A stretch of 64,000 nt of DNA, from assembly GCA_017961585.1 (NCBI GenBank), contig JAGCWX010000028.1:1-64000 (forward strand). The letters run 5' to 3'. The position numbers were made by a program, and so were the translations under genes. Positions 1 to 8,249 of the stretch are shown one piece after another. Origin of the DNA: Elusimicrobiaceae bacterium (lineage in GTDB: Bacteria; Elusimicrobiota; Elusimicrobia; Elusimicrobiales; Elusimicrobiaceae). Within the stretch, counting starts at the first letter, position 1, and each line of letters starts with the position of its first letter. The notes below the pieces were generated by a model. The model saw only the letters and a program-made list of their open reading frames with translations. It did no database searches and was not told the DNA's origin.

Positions 1-512
1 CTAAAGCAGATGTAAATGCAAAGAGTAATGAGGGGGTTACCGCGCTGATGTATGCAAGTCTAAGTGGACACACCGAAATCGTAAAGGCGTTGCTAAATGC
101 CCAAGCCGATGTAAACTTGAAGAGCATTGATGGACTGACCGCATTGATGGGTGCAAGTGAAAATGGGCATACTGAAACTGTAAAAGTATTGCTAGATGCC
201 AAAGCAGATGTAAACGCAAAGAGTAATGAGGGGGTTACCGCGCTGATGTATGCAAGTCTAAGTGGACACACCGAAATCGTAAAAGCATTAGTACATGCCG
301 GAGCGGATGTAAACGCAAAAGAAAATAAAGGTTGGACTGCCTTGATGTTCGCAAGCCAAAATGGACATACTAAAACTGTAAAAATGTTGCTGGAGGCAAA
401 AGCGGATGTAAACGTTGCTAATAAGGATGGAGATACAGCTTTGTCCATCGCGCGCCAACAAGGAAATAAAGAAATCGTCCAACTTTTAAAATCTGCCGGA
501 GCCAAAGAATAA
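1..512 (+). CDS. Ankyrin repeat protein, 5' end cut off by the window
   Basis: The reading frame is open from base 3 and ends with TAA at 510-512; the true start lies outside the window. About 169 residues are visible, made of 33-residue ankyrin repeats with the usual G-x-TALM-A and G-HTE-VK-LL-A-ADVN signature. The last repeat ends in a capping helix (IARQQGNKEIVQLLKSAG). Ankyrin arrays bind proteins; the partner cannot be read from sequence. Two repeats are almost identical at DNA level: 3-85 and 201-283 differ by one base, so the array has grown by recent duplication of a two-repeat (198 bp) unit. No signal peptide can be judged because the N-terminus is missing. A terminator follows directly. 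Confidence 0.9.
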   Translation, partial: KADVNAKSNEGVTALMYASLSGHTEIVKALLNAQADVNLKSIDGLTALMGASENGHTETVKVLLDAKADVNAKSNEGVTALMYASLSGHTEIVKALVHAGADVNAKENKGWTALMFASQNGHTKTVKMLLEAKADVNVANKDGDTALSIARQQGNKEIVQLLKSAGAKE

Positions 513-527
513 ATTTATAAATATAGG

Positions 528-562
528 AACCGCCCTTTGTGTAACAGCAAGGGGCGGTTTTG
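528..562 (+). terminator. Rho-independent terminator of the ankyrin gene
   Basis: The arms CCGCCC (530-535) and GGGCGG (552-557) form a GC-rich stem, extended by AA/TT pairs, and are followed by four T. It starts 16 bases after the ankyrin stop codon. Confidence 0.8.
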
Positions 563-802
563 CATGCCTTCATGTGGTAACATTTCTACGCACTTGTGAA
601 ACTCGAACTATCCAAAAGCTGTAGATAATAACACCGGGCACTAAAACGGAGTATAAGAACCAGGGTACACTATAGTGGACACGCTCTCGTCGGTAGTTGG
701 GCGCACCTAGAGGGCGTTTTGTTTGTATTGCATACGTACTCCTTTGAACCCTGTGCTTAGCGCGCGGGGTTCTTTTTTGCAACACTTTTTCAAAGGAAAT
801 AC
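563..802. other. Intergenic stretch with no confident gene
   Basis: No convincing intact gene was found. On the minus strand an AAAGGAG site stands 5 nt before an ATG at about 735, but that frame stops after eight codons. A neighbouring frame then stays open down to 570 and encodes one hydrophobic helix (PWFLYSVLVPGVIIYSF). This could be a small membrane protein broken by a one-base deletion in an A-run, or chance. On the plus strand the stretch ends in a clear terminator (746-778) without a recognised gene in front of it. Confidence 0.5.
746..778 (+). terminator. Orphan plus-strand terminator
   Basis: An 11-bp stem (746-756 with 762-772, two G-U pairs, 5-nt loop) is followed by six T. It lies 230 bases after the ankyrin gene, which already has its own terminator, and before genes on the other strand. 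It therefore suggests either a backup terminator or a short plus-strand transcript from 563-770. Confidence 0.65.
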
Positions 803-1294
803 TTAGAATCTTTTTACGCGGCGGTGGCAATAAGGTTGGGTGCCTTTGCGCGCGTAATATTTATGGTGATATTCTTCCGCCGTCCAAAATTTCCCGGCCG
901 GGGTCACGCGCGTAACCACCGCAAGCCCTTTTTGCTTTAACATATCTATCACGCGCAAAGCGGTTTGTTTTTGAGCGGGCGTAGTGTAAAAAATTTCCGA
1001 ACGATATTGGGGCCCCAAGTCAGGCCCTTGGCCGTCTGCCTGGGTAGGGTCGTGAATTTCCATAAAACCTTTGACCAGTGTTTCATAGGAAACTTGCGCC
1101 GGGTCAAACGTGATTTTGACGGTTTCCGCGTGGCCCGTGGTGTGCGTGCATACTTGCTCATAAGTTGGGTTTTCCACGTGGCCGCCCGTATAGCCGGGCA
1201 CAATATCCACCACACCCGGGAAATCTTTCATCAGGTGCTCCACACCCCAAAAGCAACCACCCGCAAACAGGGCCACTTCGTAGTTATTTTTCAT
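803..1294 (-). CDS. msrA: Peptide-methionine (S)-S-oxide reductase MsrA
   Basis: 163 residues, the usual size of a single-domain MsrA. The catalytic motif GCFWG is at residues 13-17 with nucleophile Cys14; the downstream GYTGG, GHAE and YRS-IFY-T-Q signatures and a late Cys (PYC near residue 156) that may act in recycling are all present. It reduces oxidised methionine in proteins, using thioredoxin. The frame is open 84 bases further upstream, but family alignment favours the Met at 1294. A -10 box TATGCT sits exactly 6 nt before this ATG and there is no Shine-Dalgarno site, so the mRNA is probably leaderless. It lies 87 bases downstream of the MarC gene, with a terminator in between, so it is likely transcribed on its own. 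Confidence 0.95.
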   Translation of the reverse strand: MKNNYEVALFAGGCFWGVEHLMKDFPGVVDIVPGYTGGHVENPTYEQVCTHTTGHAETVKITFDPAQVSYETLVKGFMEIHDPTQADGQGPDLGPQYRSEIFYTTPAQKQTALRVIDMLKQKGLAVVTRVTPAGKFWTAEEYHHKYYARKGTQPYCHRRVKRF

Positions 1295-1329
1295 ACTTAT
1301 AGCATACCTAAATACAACCAAAAAATCCA

Positions 1330-1364
1330 ATAAAAAAGCGCCCCCTCTAAAAGAAGAAGCACTT
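1330..1364 (-). terminator. Terminator after the MarC-family gene
   Basis: Read on the minus strand, AAGTGC pairs with GCGCTT (one G-U) across a long loop, followed by a run of six T. It separates the MarC gene from msrA. Confidence 0.6.
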
Positions 1365-1381
1365 TTACTCAAACACAAATT

Positions 1382-1972
1382 TTACAGTTTTACAAATTCG
1401 GCAATGCCACCCAGCACCATGTCTACCGACATTAAAATCAAGATCATACCGGTCAATCGTTCAATGGCCGTCAACCCGCGCTGCCCCAAAAGTTTGCTAA
1501 TGGGGAACGAACAAAGCAAAATAGCCATATTGATTAAAGAGGCACACACTACCGCGCCCAACGTCATCAGTTTATTGGAATGTTGCGCCGCGATAATAAG
1601 CACCATGGAAAGCGCAGCCGGCCCTGCCACCAGCGGGATGGCCAACGGAACGATAAAGGGTTCGTCCTTTGGGTCGCTCTTGGGAGCGGAACTGTCTTCG
1701 GTACTAAATACTAGGTTGATGGAAATTAAAAACAGGATAATCCCCCCCGCAATACTAAGCGAGTAGGAGTGAATCCCAAACGCCCGCAGGAACCATTTCC
1801 CGCAGAACAGGAAGAACACCATAATAAGTAGCGCGATAAATAATTCGCGAAAAATCACCCAGGTGCGGCGTTCCGGTGCTACTTTTTTAAGAGCCGTAAT
1901 AAACAGCGGGATATTTCCAAACCCATCCATTACCAGCACCAGCGTAATGACCGACGAAATAAAAGCATCCAT
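1382..1972 (-). CDS. MarC/UPF0056-family inner membrane protein
   Basis: 196 residues with about six hydrophobic segments, matching the MarC/UPF0056 family in length and layout. The N-terminal motif MDGFGNIPLF is the family's D-x-GN-P-F signature in the first helix, and P-A-IPLVAGPAA in the middle is the second conserved half. The family is named after the mar locus, but members are not established antibiotic exporters; the substrate is unknown. An AGGAG site stands 5 nt before the ATG, so unlike its neighbours it has a leadered mRNA. It is followed by its own terminator. Confidence 0.9.
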   Translation of the reverse strand: MDAFISSVITLVLVMDGFGNIPLFITALKKVAPERRTWVIFRELFIALLIMVFFLFCGKWFLRAFGIHSYSLSIAGGIILFLISINLVFSTEDSSAPKSDPKDEPFIVPLAIPLVAGPAALSMVLIIAAQHSNKLMTLGAVVCASLINMAILLCSFPISKLLGQRGLTAIERLTGMILILMSVDMVLGGIAEFVKL

Positions 1973-2026
1973 AAGAACTCCTAAATACGTGCAAATCTAC
2001 TTAAATTATAGCAAATTCGGTTGGGG

Positions 2027-3436
2027 CTATTTTTTCTCAATGCGTTTACGTTCACGCTCAATAGCGGCCAGGCGCGCCTGGTGCCCCGGCCAAAAACGTT
2101 TGAGCCGCCGGCGCATTTGTGCGGTAGTGGTAGTGTGGGAGGGCATCAATTCTTTTTTATCCGACGCACGGCGACGAGGGCCGTAGTATGTTTGAGTATT
2201 TCGTTCGTCCTCAATTTTGCCACTACCCACCGATATGCGCTGATGCGGAAAAATACTTTGCCGACCCGTAATCAAAAAGCTAATCACACACGTTACCGTA
2301 GCGTACGGTGCAATCGCCGCACCAAAAAGTTCAATCGCCATAATACTAGCCGAAAGCGGCGTATTGGCAGCCCCAGCTAGCACGGCTACTACGCCCAGCG
2401 CAGCCAAGGTAGCGCTGTCTACTCGTAAAAATTCGGAAAGCATTGCCCCGGCTTGCGCTCCCACAAAGAAAATAGGAGTGATAATCCCGCCGATACCGCC
2501 CGCCGCCAACGTGACTGAGGTGGTAATAATTTTGTACAAAAACCCAAAAGGCGACTGGAGCGCCGCCCCGCTAAGCGGGCCGTCAATCCCGGCCATACCT
2601 AATCCTAAATATAACGGGGAAATAAACGCCCCGATCAGTACCAAAATAAGTCCGCCCACCATGCACGTCATAAACATACTGCTGCGCACGGTAATAAACC
2701 GAAATATCACCCGAGTAAATTTGCTGATTTCAATAAATAAAACCGACACCAACCCAAAAAACAACCCGGCTATAATGACTTTGAGTAAAAACAGTTCCGA
2801 AAATACCGGCGAGAATGAAAGCGGATGATAAATATAGTTAACGCCCAAATACGAGGTTACGCCAAAAGCCGTAATCCCAGCCACCAACGCCGGGAACATC
2901 ACCTCATAAAACATATGTCCCACCCACAACACTTCCAATCCAAATAGCGCGCCCGAAACCGGCACGCCAAAAACACCAGCAAACCCGGCACTCACCCCGC
3001 AAATCATCAAGCGGCGTTGATCCGGCACGGACAAGTGAAGCACGCGCCCTACAAGGGCAGAAATCCCGGCACCCACATCGGCACAAGGGGCCTCTTTACC
3101 GGCGGATCCGCCTACTGCCATGGTGACAATGGAAAGCACAAATGCCTTTATTACGGAAAGGATTGAAACTTCTTTGTAAGTATTGATGCGATGGATGACA
3201 GCATCGGTGGAATAATCTTTGTGGGCTTTGGCAACTTTGCGTGCCAGCAGAGCAATTATATAGAGAGCAAAGGGCAATGCAATGTAAAAACACGGCACGT
3301 GGTTACGCGCCCCAATGCAAGCATCTAATAATTTAAGGAACATTGCATCAAGCCCCCCCACCACTATTCCAATTAAGGTAGCCAGTACCAGCCATTTAGC
3401 AATGTGCAAAATACTATGGGTAGGTTGCGCTAACAT
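2027..3436 (-). CDS. ClC-family chloride channel or H+/Cl- antiporter
   Basis: 469 residues, about ten hydrophobic helices. Signature loops are GGSAGKEAP at residues 109-117 (family GxxGxEGP; Glu115 is the gating glutamate position), GVPVSGALFGLE, and GGIGGIITPIFFVGAQAG. The usual GSGIP anion-filter motif is not evident near the N-terminus, so ion selectivity and channel versus antiporter mode cannot be assigned. The C-terminal 75 residues are a basic, charged cytoplasmic tail without CBS domains. No Shine-Dalgarno site; an extended -10 (TGC-TAAAAT) ends 6 nt before the ATG, implying a leaderless mRNA. The promoter faces away from the pilin promoter at 3507. Confidence 0.92.
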   Translation of the reverse strand: MLAQPTHSILHIAKWLVLATLIGIVVGGLDAMFLKLLDACIGARNHVPCFYIALPFALYIIALLARKVAKAHKDYSTDAVIHRINTYKEVSILSVIKAFVLSIVTMAVGGSAGKEAPCADVGAGISALVGRVLHLSVPDQRRLMICGVSAGFAGVFGVPVSGALFGLEVLWVGHMFYEVMFPALVAGITAFGVTSYLGVNYIYHPLSFSPVFSELFLLKVIIAGLFFGLVSVLFIEISKFTRVIFRFITVRSSMFMTCMVGGLILVLIGAFISPLYLGLGMAGIDGPLSGAALQSPFGFLYKIITTSVTLAAGGIGGIITPIFFVGAQAGAMLSEFLRVDSATLAALGVVAVLAGAANTPLSASIMAIELFGAAIAPYATVTCVISFLITGRQSIFPHQRISVGSGKIEDERNTQTYYGPRRRASDKKELMPSHTTTTAQMRRRLKRFWPGHQARLAAIERERKRIEKK

Positions 3437-3506
3437 AGCTATATTTTAGCATTTATACTATCTCATAACATCAAAATGTTAAACCGCAGGTTCCTGTCAA
3501 TTGGCC

Positions 3507-3535
3507 TTGTTTTTTAGGCGTTTTTCAAGTATACT
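3507..3535 (+). promoter_or_regulatory. Sigma-70-type promoter of pilin gene at 3565
   Basis: TTGTTT (3507-3512), a 17-base T-rich spacer and TATACT (3530-3535). The -35 box is directly preceded by GGCC, as in the promoters of the pilin genes starting at 19457 and 44195. The predicted start is near 3542, giving a leader of about 23 nt that carries the AAGGAG site. Confidence 0.75.
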
Positions 3536-3564
3536 GTTTCCATAAGCCAAAAAGGAGAAATGTA

Positions 3565-4365
3565 ATGAAAAAGGGATTTACCTTAATTGAACTATTAGTG
3601 GTTGTGTTAATCATTGGTATTTTGGCGGCGGTAGCATTGCCACAATACCAAAAGGCCGTGATGAAAAGTAGGTTTTCGTCTTTAAAACCGATTGCCAAAG
3701 CGGTTAAAGATGCGCAAGAAATGTACTTTGAAACGTACGGACATTATGCAACGGATAGCGAATTAGACGACCTGGATATAGACATCCCGGAAGACGTGGA
3801 TATTGATTTAAGTGAAACGGACGGACACGATTTTGTGCGCGCCAATCACGATAAATTAAACAATAGCTACACGATGTATTTGGCGCATAGCGAAAACTTT
3901 GCCAATAACATCTATTGTGAGGCCCTATCCACAGACGACCAAGCCAAAGCACTTTGTGCAGCAGACGGAGGGGAAGATACAGGAGTAGAGAACGACGGCT
4001 ATTTGCTGTATTTGCTCTCCGGCAATAGTACGGGCGGGTTTGCCCCTACGTACATACCGTGGACTGGCTATTATGAATGTATTTCTGAAGAATTTTCTTC
4101 AGGAGGAGGTCACCGATGTTCCGGTTTTGAATATAGCCAGCCTCGTGACTACTCTTGTGTTGGCTACGGAGTAGCAGGTTGTCAAGATTCATCTTTTGCA
4201 AACGGAGCTAACTGTTGGGCATATATAAGCGGATCGTGTAACAATTCCTCTTTTACCAACGGAGCCAGATGTCACGCAAACGCAGCTAATACATGCCAAG
4301 GGACATACGATGAAACAAGCTGTTGCGAGGGCGGAGATAACTGTGGCGATAGCCCACGTTGTTAA
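3565..4365 (+). CDS. Type IV pilin-like protein with cysteine-repeat tail
   Basis: 266 residues. The leader MKKG precedes the PilD cleavage site G-FTLIE; Glu5 of the mature protein is present and the hydrophobic N-terminal helix ends in PQYQKAVMKSRF. Residues about 30-155 form a conserved head shared closely with the pilins at 18642 and 35068 (IAKAVKDAQE, LNNSYTMYLAHSENFANN, GDYLLYLLxGNSTG-like). The last 100 residues are a Cys-rich tail of 15-19-residue repeats (for example SSFTNGARCHANAANTC) ending in ETSCCEGGDNC. The AAGGAG site lies 8 nt before the ATG. It stands alone between convergent or divergent neighbours, not in a pilus operon. It could be a pilus subunit or a pseudopilin; sequence does not decide. 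Confidence 0.93.
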   Translation: MKKGFTLIELLVVVLIIGILAAVALPQYQKAVMKSRFSSLKPIAKAVKDAQEMYFETYGHYATDSELDDLDIDIPEDVDIDLSETDGHDFVRANHDKLNNSYTMYLAHSENFANNIYCEALSTDDQAKALCAADGGEDTGVENDGYLLYLLSGNSTGGFAPTYIPWTGYYECISEEFSSGGGHRCSGFEYSQPRDYSCVGYGVAGCQDSSFANGANCWAYISGSCNNSSFTNGARCHANAANTCQGTYDETSCCEGGDNCGDSPRC

Positions 4366-4384
4366 ACACAAACACAAATTCTGT

Positions 4385-4420
4385 AAAACTCCCCGAGCTC
4401 ACGCGTGGGGAGTTTTATTT
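4385..4420. terminator. Bidirectional terminator between pilin and def
   Basis: The 10-bp arms AAAACTCCCC and GGGGAGTTTT (4385-4394, 4407-4416) lie between convergent genes, with T-rich sequence on both exits. Confidence 0.85.
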
Positions 4421-4427
4421 AAGAGAT

Positions 4428-4952
4428 TTAGTCCCACTTGGGGCGCAGTTGCTTGATGGCTTTTTTGACTTCGGGTTTTAATTTGGGGTCTACCAGGTCT
4501 ACAAATAGTTTACCGTCCAGGTGGTCTACTTCATGTTGAAAAGCTTTAGCCAATAACCCACGGGCGCGTTTGACTTGTTCTTCCCCATTCTCATCGGTAT
4601 AGCGAACGGTAATGTCCGTAGCGCGCGCAACATCCGCCCACAATCCAGGAACGGACAAACATCCTTCCTCTTCCACCTTTTCCCCGCGTTTGGCCAAAAT
4701 GACCGGATTAATAATTACATAACGTGTAGGTTTGGCATTTTCATCCTTCGGATCGGGTAGCAAGATAATGGCCAGGCGTAAATCCAGCCCTATTTGATTG
4801 GCGGCCAACCCTACCCCACGCACGGCCAGGCACGTTTCCTCCATGTCGGCCAATAACTGCGGAAGCCGGGGGGCAATGTCCTTATATTTAACGGGTTTTA
4901 ACTTTTGGCGCAAAATCGGTTCGCCATATTTTGTAATGCGCAATACTGCCAT
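4428..4952 (-). CDS. def: Peptide deformylase
   Basis: 174 residues. It removes the formyl group from the N-terminal methionine of new proteins. The three deformylase motifs are intact: GVGLAANQIG (motif 1), EGCLSVPG (motif 2, metal-binding Cys) and HEVDHLDG (motif 3, HExxH metal-binding and catalytic Glu). There is no Shine-Dalgarno site; an extended -10 (TGC-TACAAT) ends 6 nt before the ATG, so the mRNA is probably leaderless. It is convergent with the pilin at 3565 and shares its terminator. No fmt neighbour is visible in the window. Confidence 0.97.
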   Translation of the reverse strand: MAVLRITKYGEPILRQKLKPVKYKDIAPRLPQLLADMEETCLAVRGVGLAANQIGLDLRLAIILLPDPKDENAKPTRYVIINPVILAKRGEKVEEEGCLSVPGLWADVARATDITVRYTDENGEEQVKRARGLLAKAFQHEVDHLDGKLFVDLVDPKLKPEVKKAIKQLRPKWD

Positions 4953-5013
4953 AATTGTATTGTAGCAAATTAAGAGGTTTTATTCCCTCTCCAAAAAAGC
5001 TAAAATAAAGAAG

Positions 5014-6507
5014 ATGACCGAACAGGAACTCCAACAATTAGTGGCTCATTTTTCGGCCGGACGCACGCCGGACGGGCAGGATTTCAATGCCAGCCGTATG
5101 TATACCCTTTTAGAAGAGCCCTTCTGCATTTGGTGCCAATTCCACGCCCCGCAAAAAGAGGCGGTAGCAGAATCTAACCGATACGAAAATTTGAAAGTTC
5201 GCACCGATCGCAATTCCCGCGATGAGTGGATTAAAGAAGAATTCCCTACCGTATTTTTTGTAGAAGCTCATGACGACTTGGAACGCTTTACCGGCACTTT
5301 GGCCGCTATGGCCCGCGGCGAGAGTGCTATCGCCAACGCGGCTTTGTGGAATCTGCCCGAAAATGTTTACGGAAGTATCAATTTGTTGGTTAAGACAGAC
5401 ACTGCCCCCAGCCGGTTTGGCCCGTATCATTATGAAATTTATCAATTCAAACGCGCGCACGATTTGAAAGAACACTATGCGCTGCAAGTATCTTTGATGA
5501 ACCAAATTTTGGGGCAAGTGCAAGGATATACCCCGGCTAAAGCCCGCGTATTTTTAAAAGGACGCACGGTGGATGTATCGCACGCGGATCACGCCCAACG
5601 CTTGGCCCACGAGCTGGCATTCTGGCGCAATATTAAAAGCGGGCTGGCCAAACCCGAAGCCCATAAACCCCCCAAGGCCGCGGCATCCCCTTGGCGTGTG
5701 TATGCCAATAAACTCATGGCGCAAACCAAAGACCTGATTATGCTGCCGCACCTTAATACCGAAATGCGCCAGTGCCTTAAAATTAACGGTTTGTTTACTA
5801 CCGATGATGTGGCTCACGCGCCTTTGGCCAAATTGCAAGAAATTTTGGAAGAACCCTACGCCACCGAAACGTATTACAACGCCCGGGCCTATTTGCACAA
5901 CAAACCCATTTTGCGCCAATCGGGGCACTTCCCCCCGCCTGATAAAAAATATAATTTGTACTTTGATTTTGAAGCAACCGAAACCTTCACCAAAGATAAT
6001 AAATCCTTTGTTTATTTGATTGGTATTTGGGATAAAGAACAAAACAAATATGTAAGCTTTGTAGCCAAAACGCCCGAAGAAGAAATCAATATTTTTGAAC
6101 AGTTCTATCAGTACATCCAAGATTTTGAAAATACCGCTTTGTATCACTGGACCGAGTATGAAGTACGCAAAATGCGCAAACTAGCTATGGCTTGGCCCGA
6201 CAAAGCCGACCATTTAAACAAACTGTGCGATTTGTGTTGTGATTTGAAGGTTTGCGTGAATGATGCTTTCTATTTGCCGGCGCCCAGTTTCTCTTTAAAA
6301 GCAGCCGCCCCGGCCTTTGGCTTTAACTGGCGTCAAGACGATTGCGGCGCGATGGACAGCATGGTCTATTTTACCAACTGGCTCAAAACCGGTGACGAAA
6401 AATTACTTCGTAAAATTTTGATGTACAACGAAGATGACTGCAAGGCTATGCTTGCCCTGGAAAACGCTTTAAAAGAAGCGGAAGTCCTCTCCCCCAATAC
6501 GTTATAA
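5014..6507 (+). CDS. TM0106-type RecB-like nuclease / YprB-like RNase H-fold exonuclease
   Basis: 497 residues. The C-terminal half (from about residue 310) is an RNase H-fold 3'-5' exonuclease domain of the YprB type: YFDFEAT supplies the DxE pair and YNEDDCKAML the late acidic residue. The N-terminal half resembles the RecB/Cas4-like part of TM0106-family proteins, but the expected D/E-x-K motif reads YQFKRA, so this nuclease site may be degenerate. A helix-hairpin-helix-like stretch links the halves (INGLFTTDDVAHAPLAKLQEI in part). The role in vivo is not known. A TAAAAT box stands 7 nt before the ATG and no strong ribosome site is seen, so it may be leaderless. Confidence 0.82.
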   Translation: MTEQELQQLVAHFSAGRTPDGQDFNASRMYTLLEEPFCIWCQFHAPQKEAVAESNRYENLKVRTDRNSRDEWIKEEFPTVFFVEAHDDLERFTGTLAAMARGESAIANAALWNLPENVYGSINLLVKTDTAPSRFGPYHYEIYQFKRAHDLKEHYALQVSLMNQILGQVQGYTPAKARVFLKGRTVDVSHADHAQRLAHELAFWRNIKSGLAKPEAHKPPKAAASPWRVYANKLMAQTKDLIMLPHLNTEMRQCLKINGLFTTDDVAHAPLAKLQEILEEPYATETYYNARAYLHNKPILRQSGHFPPPDKKYNLYFDFEATETFTKDNKSFVYLIGIWDKEQNKYVSFVAKTPEEEINIFEQFYQYIQDFENTALYHWTEYEVRKMRKLAMAWPDKADHLNKLCDLCCDLKVCVNDAFYLPAPSFSLKAAAPAFGFNWRQDDCGAMDSMVYFTNWLKTGDEKLLRKILMYNEDDCKAMLALENALKEAEVLSPNTL

Positions 6508-6559
6508 CCCCTCTTGCACCCTTTTCTTACGCGTGGTATAATAAAGAAAAGGGTTTATT

Positions 6560-6970
6560 ATGGCACTCAACATCGTTAAACAATACAGTGTATTTTTAAT
6601 TAACGAACCCGGCGCCTTGAAAAATTTTGCCGAGTTGTTCGTGCGCGAAAAGGTAGATATTATTGCCATGTCGCAAGATGTACGTTACGATGCCGCTGTT
6701 GTTCGCATTGCTGTACAACAAGATAAAGGCATCAGCCACGCGCTGACTAAAGCAGGTTTTACCAGCGTGAAAACAGATGCTATTTGTTTGGATATGCCCA
6801 ACCGTATCGGCATTTTGCGCGATATAGGGACCACCCTATCCGACAAAGGCATTAACATTACTACCATTTACGGAACTTCCGGTGCTGGGGGTATCACGCG
6901 TTGGATTATTATTGTCAATGATATTACCAAAGCCCTCAATGCCTTAGAAAGCAGCGGCCTTTTTGAGTAA
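6560..6970 (+). CDS. Tandem ACT-domain protein
   Basis: 136 residues made of two ACT-like halves (about 4-70 and 72-136) with the repeated N-x-PG-L and PNRIGILRDIGTTLSDKGINI motifs. Stand-alone tandem ACT proteins bind amino acids and regulate enzymes or transport; the ligand here cannot be inferred. TATAAT lies at 6537-6542 and an AAAAGGG stretch upstream of the ATG may serve as ribosome site. A strong terminator follows, so it is a single-gene unit. Confidence 0.88.
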   Translation: MALNIVKQYSVFLINEPGALKNFAELFVREKVDIIAMSQDVRYDAAVVRIAVQQDKGISHALTKAGFTSVKTDAICLDMPNRIGILRDIGTTLSDKGINITTIYGTSGAGGITRWIIIVNDITKALNALESSGLFE

Positions 6971-6983
6971 ACAATCCCCAACT

Positions 6984-7015
6984 AAAAGCCCCCGGTTTTT
7001 GCCGGGGGCTTTTTT
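6984..7015 (+). terminator. Terminator after the ACT-domain gene
   Basis: AGCCCCCGG and CCGGGGGCT form a strong stem with flanking A and T runs. It lies between convergent genes and probably serves both strands. Confidence 0.9.
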
Positions 7016-7030
7016 GTGTTTGCAAAAAAC

Positions 7031-7813
7031 TTAAAACTCTATCACCATCATGCTTGGCGTGATAAGGCACCAAAAATTTACCAGTGCTCCCAAGCTTAAA
7101 AAGGGACCGAAGGGAATCGCTTCGTTAACTTGTTTGCCGCGGCGAATCATTACAAAAAGCGCGTACACCAAACCAAAGAAAGAGCCCATCACCACGGTGG
7201 TAATGACGCCTTGCCATCCAATGAGCGAGCCAATCCCCGCCATCAGTTTGACGTCTCCGCCGCCCATGGCCTCTTTTTTAAATAGCCATGTGCCGATAAG
7301 GGCAATAGCCAGTACGCCAAAAAGCCCAACTCCGGCCCCTAACAGTGAGGCCAATTCCTTTTCCCACCATAGGCCCGAGAAATTAGGATTGCACCACGCA
7401 AATGCTACCCCCAGCACAATCATCCCCAAGGAAAACCGATCCGGGATGATCATCAACTGCAAGTCAATAACGGATAAAATAATTAGGAAGTATACGGCTG
7501 TTAAGAGCACAAACGTCCAAATACTTAATCCGTATTTCCACACAAATAATACGGTGAGTAGCCCGGTTAATAATTCAACCAGCGGATATTGCCAAGAAAT
7601 AGGCGCTTTGCAGTGGCGGCATTTCCCCCGTAAGAACAAGAAACTAAGTACGGGGATATTATCGTACCACCGGATGTGATTATTACACTTGGGGCAAAAA
7701 GAACCCGGCCACACAATGGATTTATTTTGCGGAATACGGTAAATACATACGTTAAAAAAACTCCCCAAAATAAGCCCAAAAACACCGGCTAACACTAAGC
7801 TAAGCGTTTGCAT
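7031..7813 (-). CDS. pilD: Prepilin leader peptidase / N-methyltransferase PilD
   Basis: 260 residues, polytopic membrane protein of family A24. The cytoplasmic zinc loop carries two CxxC pairs (CPKC, CRHC). The two catalytic aspartates are in [11 protein letters not shown] and in the GxGD-type motif MGGGDVKL. It cuts class III leaders before the FTLIE sequence and methylates the new N-terminus. It is the only such enzyme in the window and presumably serves all eight pilin-like genes here. It is the last gene of a minus-strand run Nif3-M20-pseudopilin-pilD and starts 12 bases after the pseudopilin stop, with an AGGAG site. Confidence 0.96.
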   Translation of the reverse strand: MQTLSLVLAGVFGLILGSFFNVCIYRIPQNKSIVWPGSFCPKCNNHIRWYDNIPVLSFLFLRGKCRHCKAPISWQYPLVELLTGLLTVLFVWKYGLSIWTFVLLTAVYFLIILSVIDLQLMIIPDRFSLGMIVLGVAFAWCNPNFSGLWWEKELASLLGAGVGLFGVLAIALIGTWLFKKEAMGGGDVKLMAGIGSLIGWQGVITTVVMGSFFGLVYALFVMIRRGKQVNEAIPFGPFLSLGALVNFWCLITPSMMVIEF

Positions 7814-7824
7814 GAAAGAAGCTC

Positions 7825-8241
7825 CTAGTGCGTCGTCCAGTGTTTGCCGTAACTGTCGTGCTCGTCCACGTTTACAAACACGTCGCCAAAGCGCGGGTCT
7901 TCGGGATTATTTACATAGGCCCAACCACCCGTTTTGGTGAATGCCTCTTCGTACGTTCCGGTAGATACGTGGGAAGTGGGGGCATACCCCGGCACGGTCA
8001 CTTGCGGAATTTTTTCAATGTACGCCGGCACCAAGCAAGACAAATCATCCGTGGGATACATCCCTTGATGTTCGCCGTAATAAGCAGCAATGGCACTGCG
8101 CATTTGCACTAATTGATGTTTAGTGCGGCCTTCTTTGGCTTTGTGCACTAAGGTCATAAACTTAGGCACGGTAAACCCTAGCAAAAACGCCAACACTACT
8201 AACATCACAATTACTTCGGTAAGAGTAAAACCTTTTTTCAT
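7825..8241 (-). CDS. GspG/PulG-like pseudopilin
   Basis: 138 residues. Leader MKKG, cleavage before FTLTE, Glu5 present. The hydrophobic helix ([19 protein letters not shown]) differs clearly from the near-invariant [18 protein letters not shown] of the other pilins. The C-terminal half ([31 protein letters not shown]) resembles major pseudopilins such as GspG. It precedes pilD by 12 bases and has a GAGG ribosome site. The direct link to pilD suggests a core role in a type II secretion- or pilus-like assembly, in contrast to the scattered single pilin genes. Confidence 0.88.
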   Translation of the reverse strand: MKKGFTLTEVIVMLVVLAFLLGFTVPKFMTLVHKAKEGRTKHQLVQMRSAIAAYYGEHQGMYPTDDLSCLVPAYIEKIPQVTVPGYAPTSHVSTGTYEEAFTKTGGWAYVNNPEDPRFGDVFVNVDEHDSYGKHWTTH

Positions 8242-8249
8242 AAGATCCT

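Noticed and set aside
5554-6147. Minus-strand frame of 197 codons inside the nuclease gene at 5014
   Set aside because: Antisense to a gene with intact exonuclease motifs; Phe/Gly-rich shadow composition.
7050-7679. Plus-strand frame of 209 codons opposite pilD
   Set aside because: Shadow of the pilD codon pattern; the product is low-complexity Thr/Ser/Pro-rich and lacks a ribosome site.
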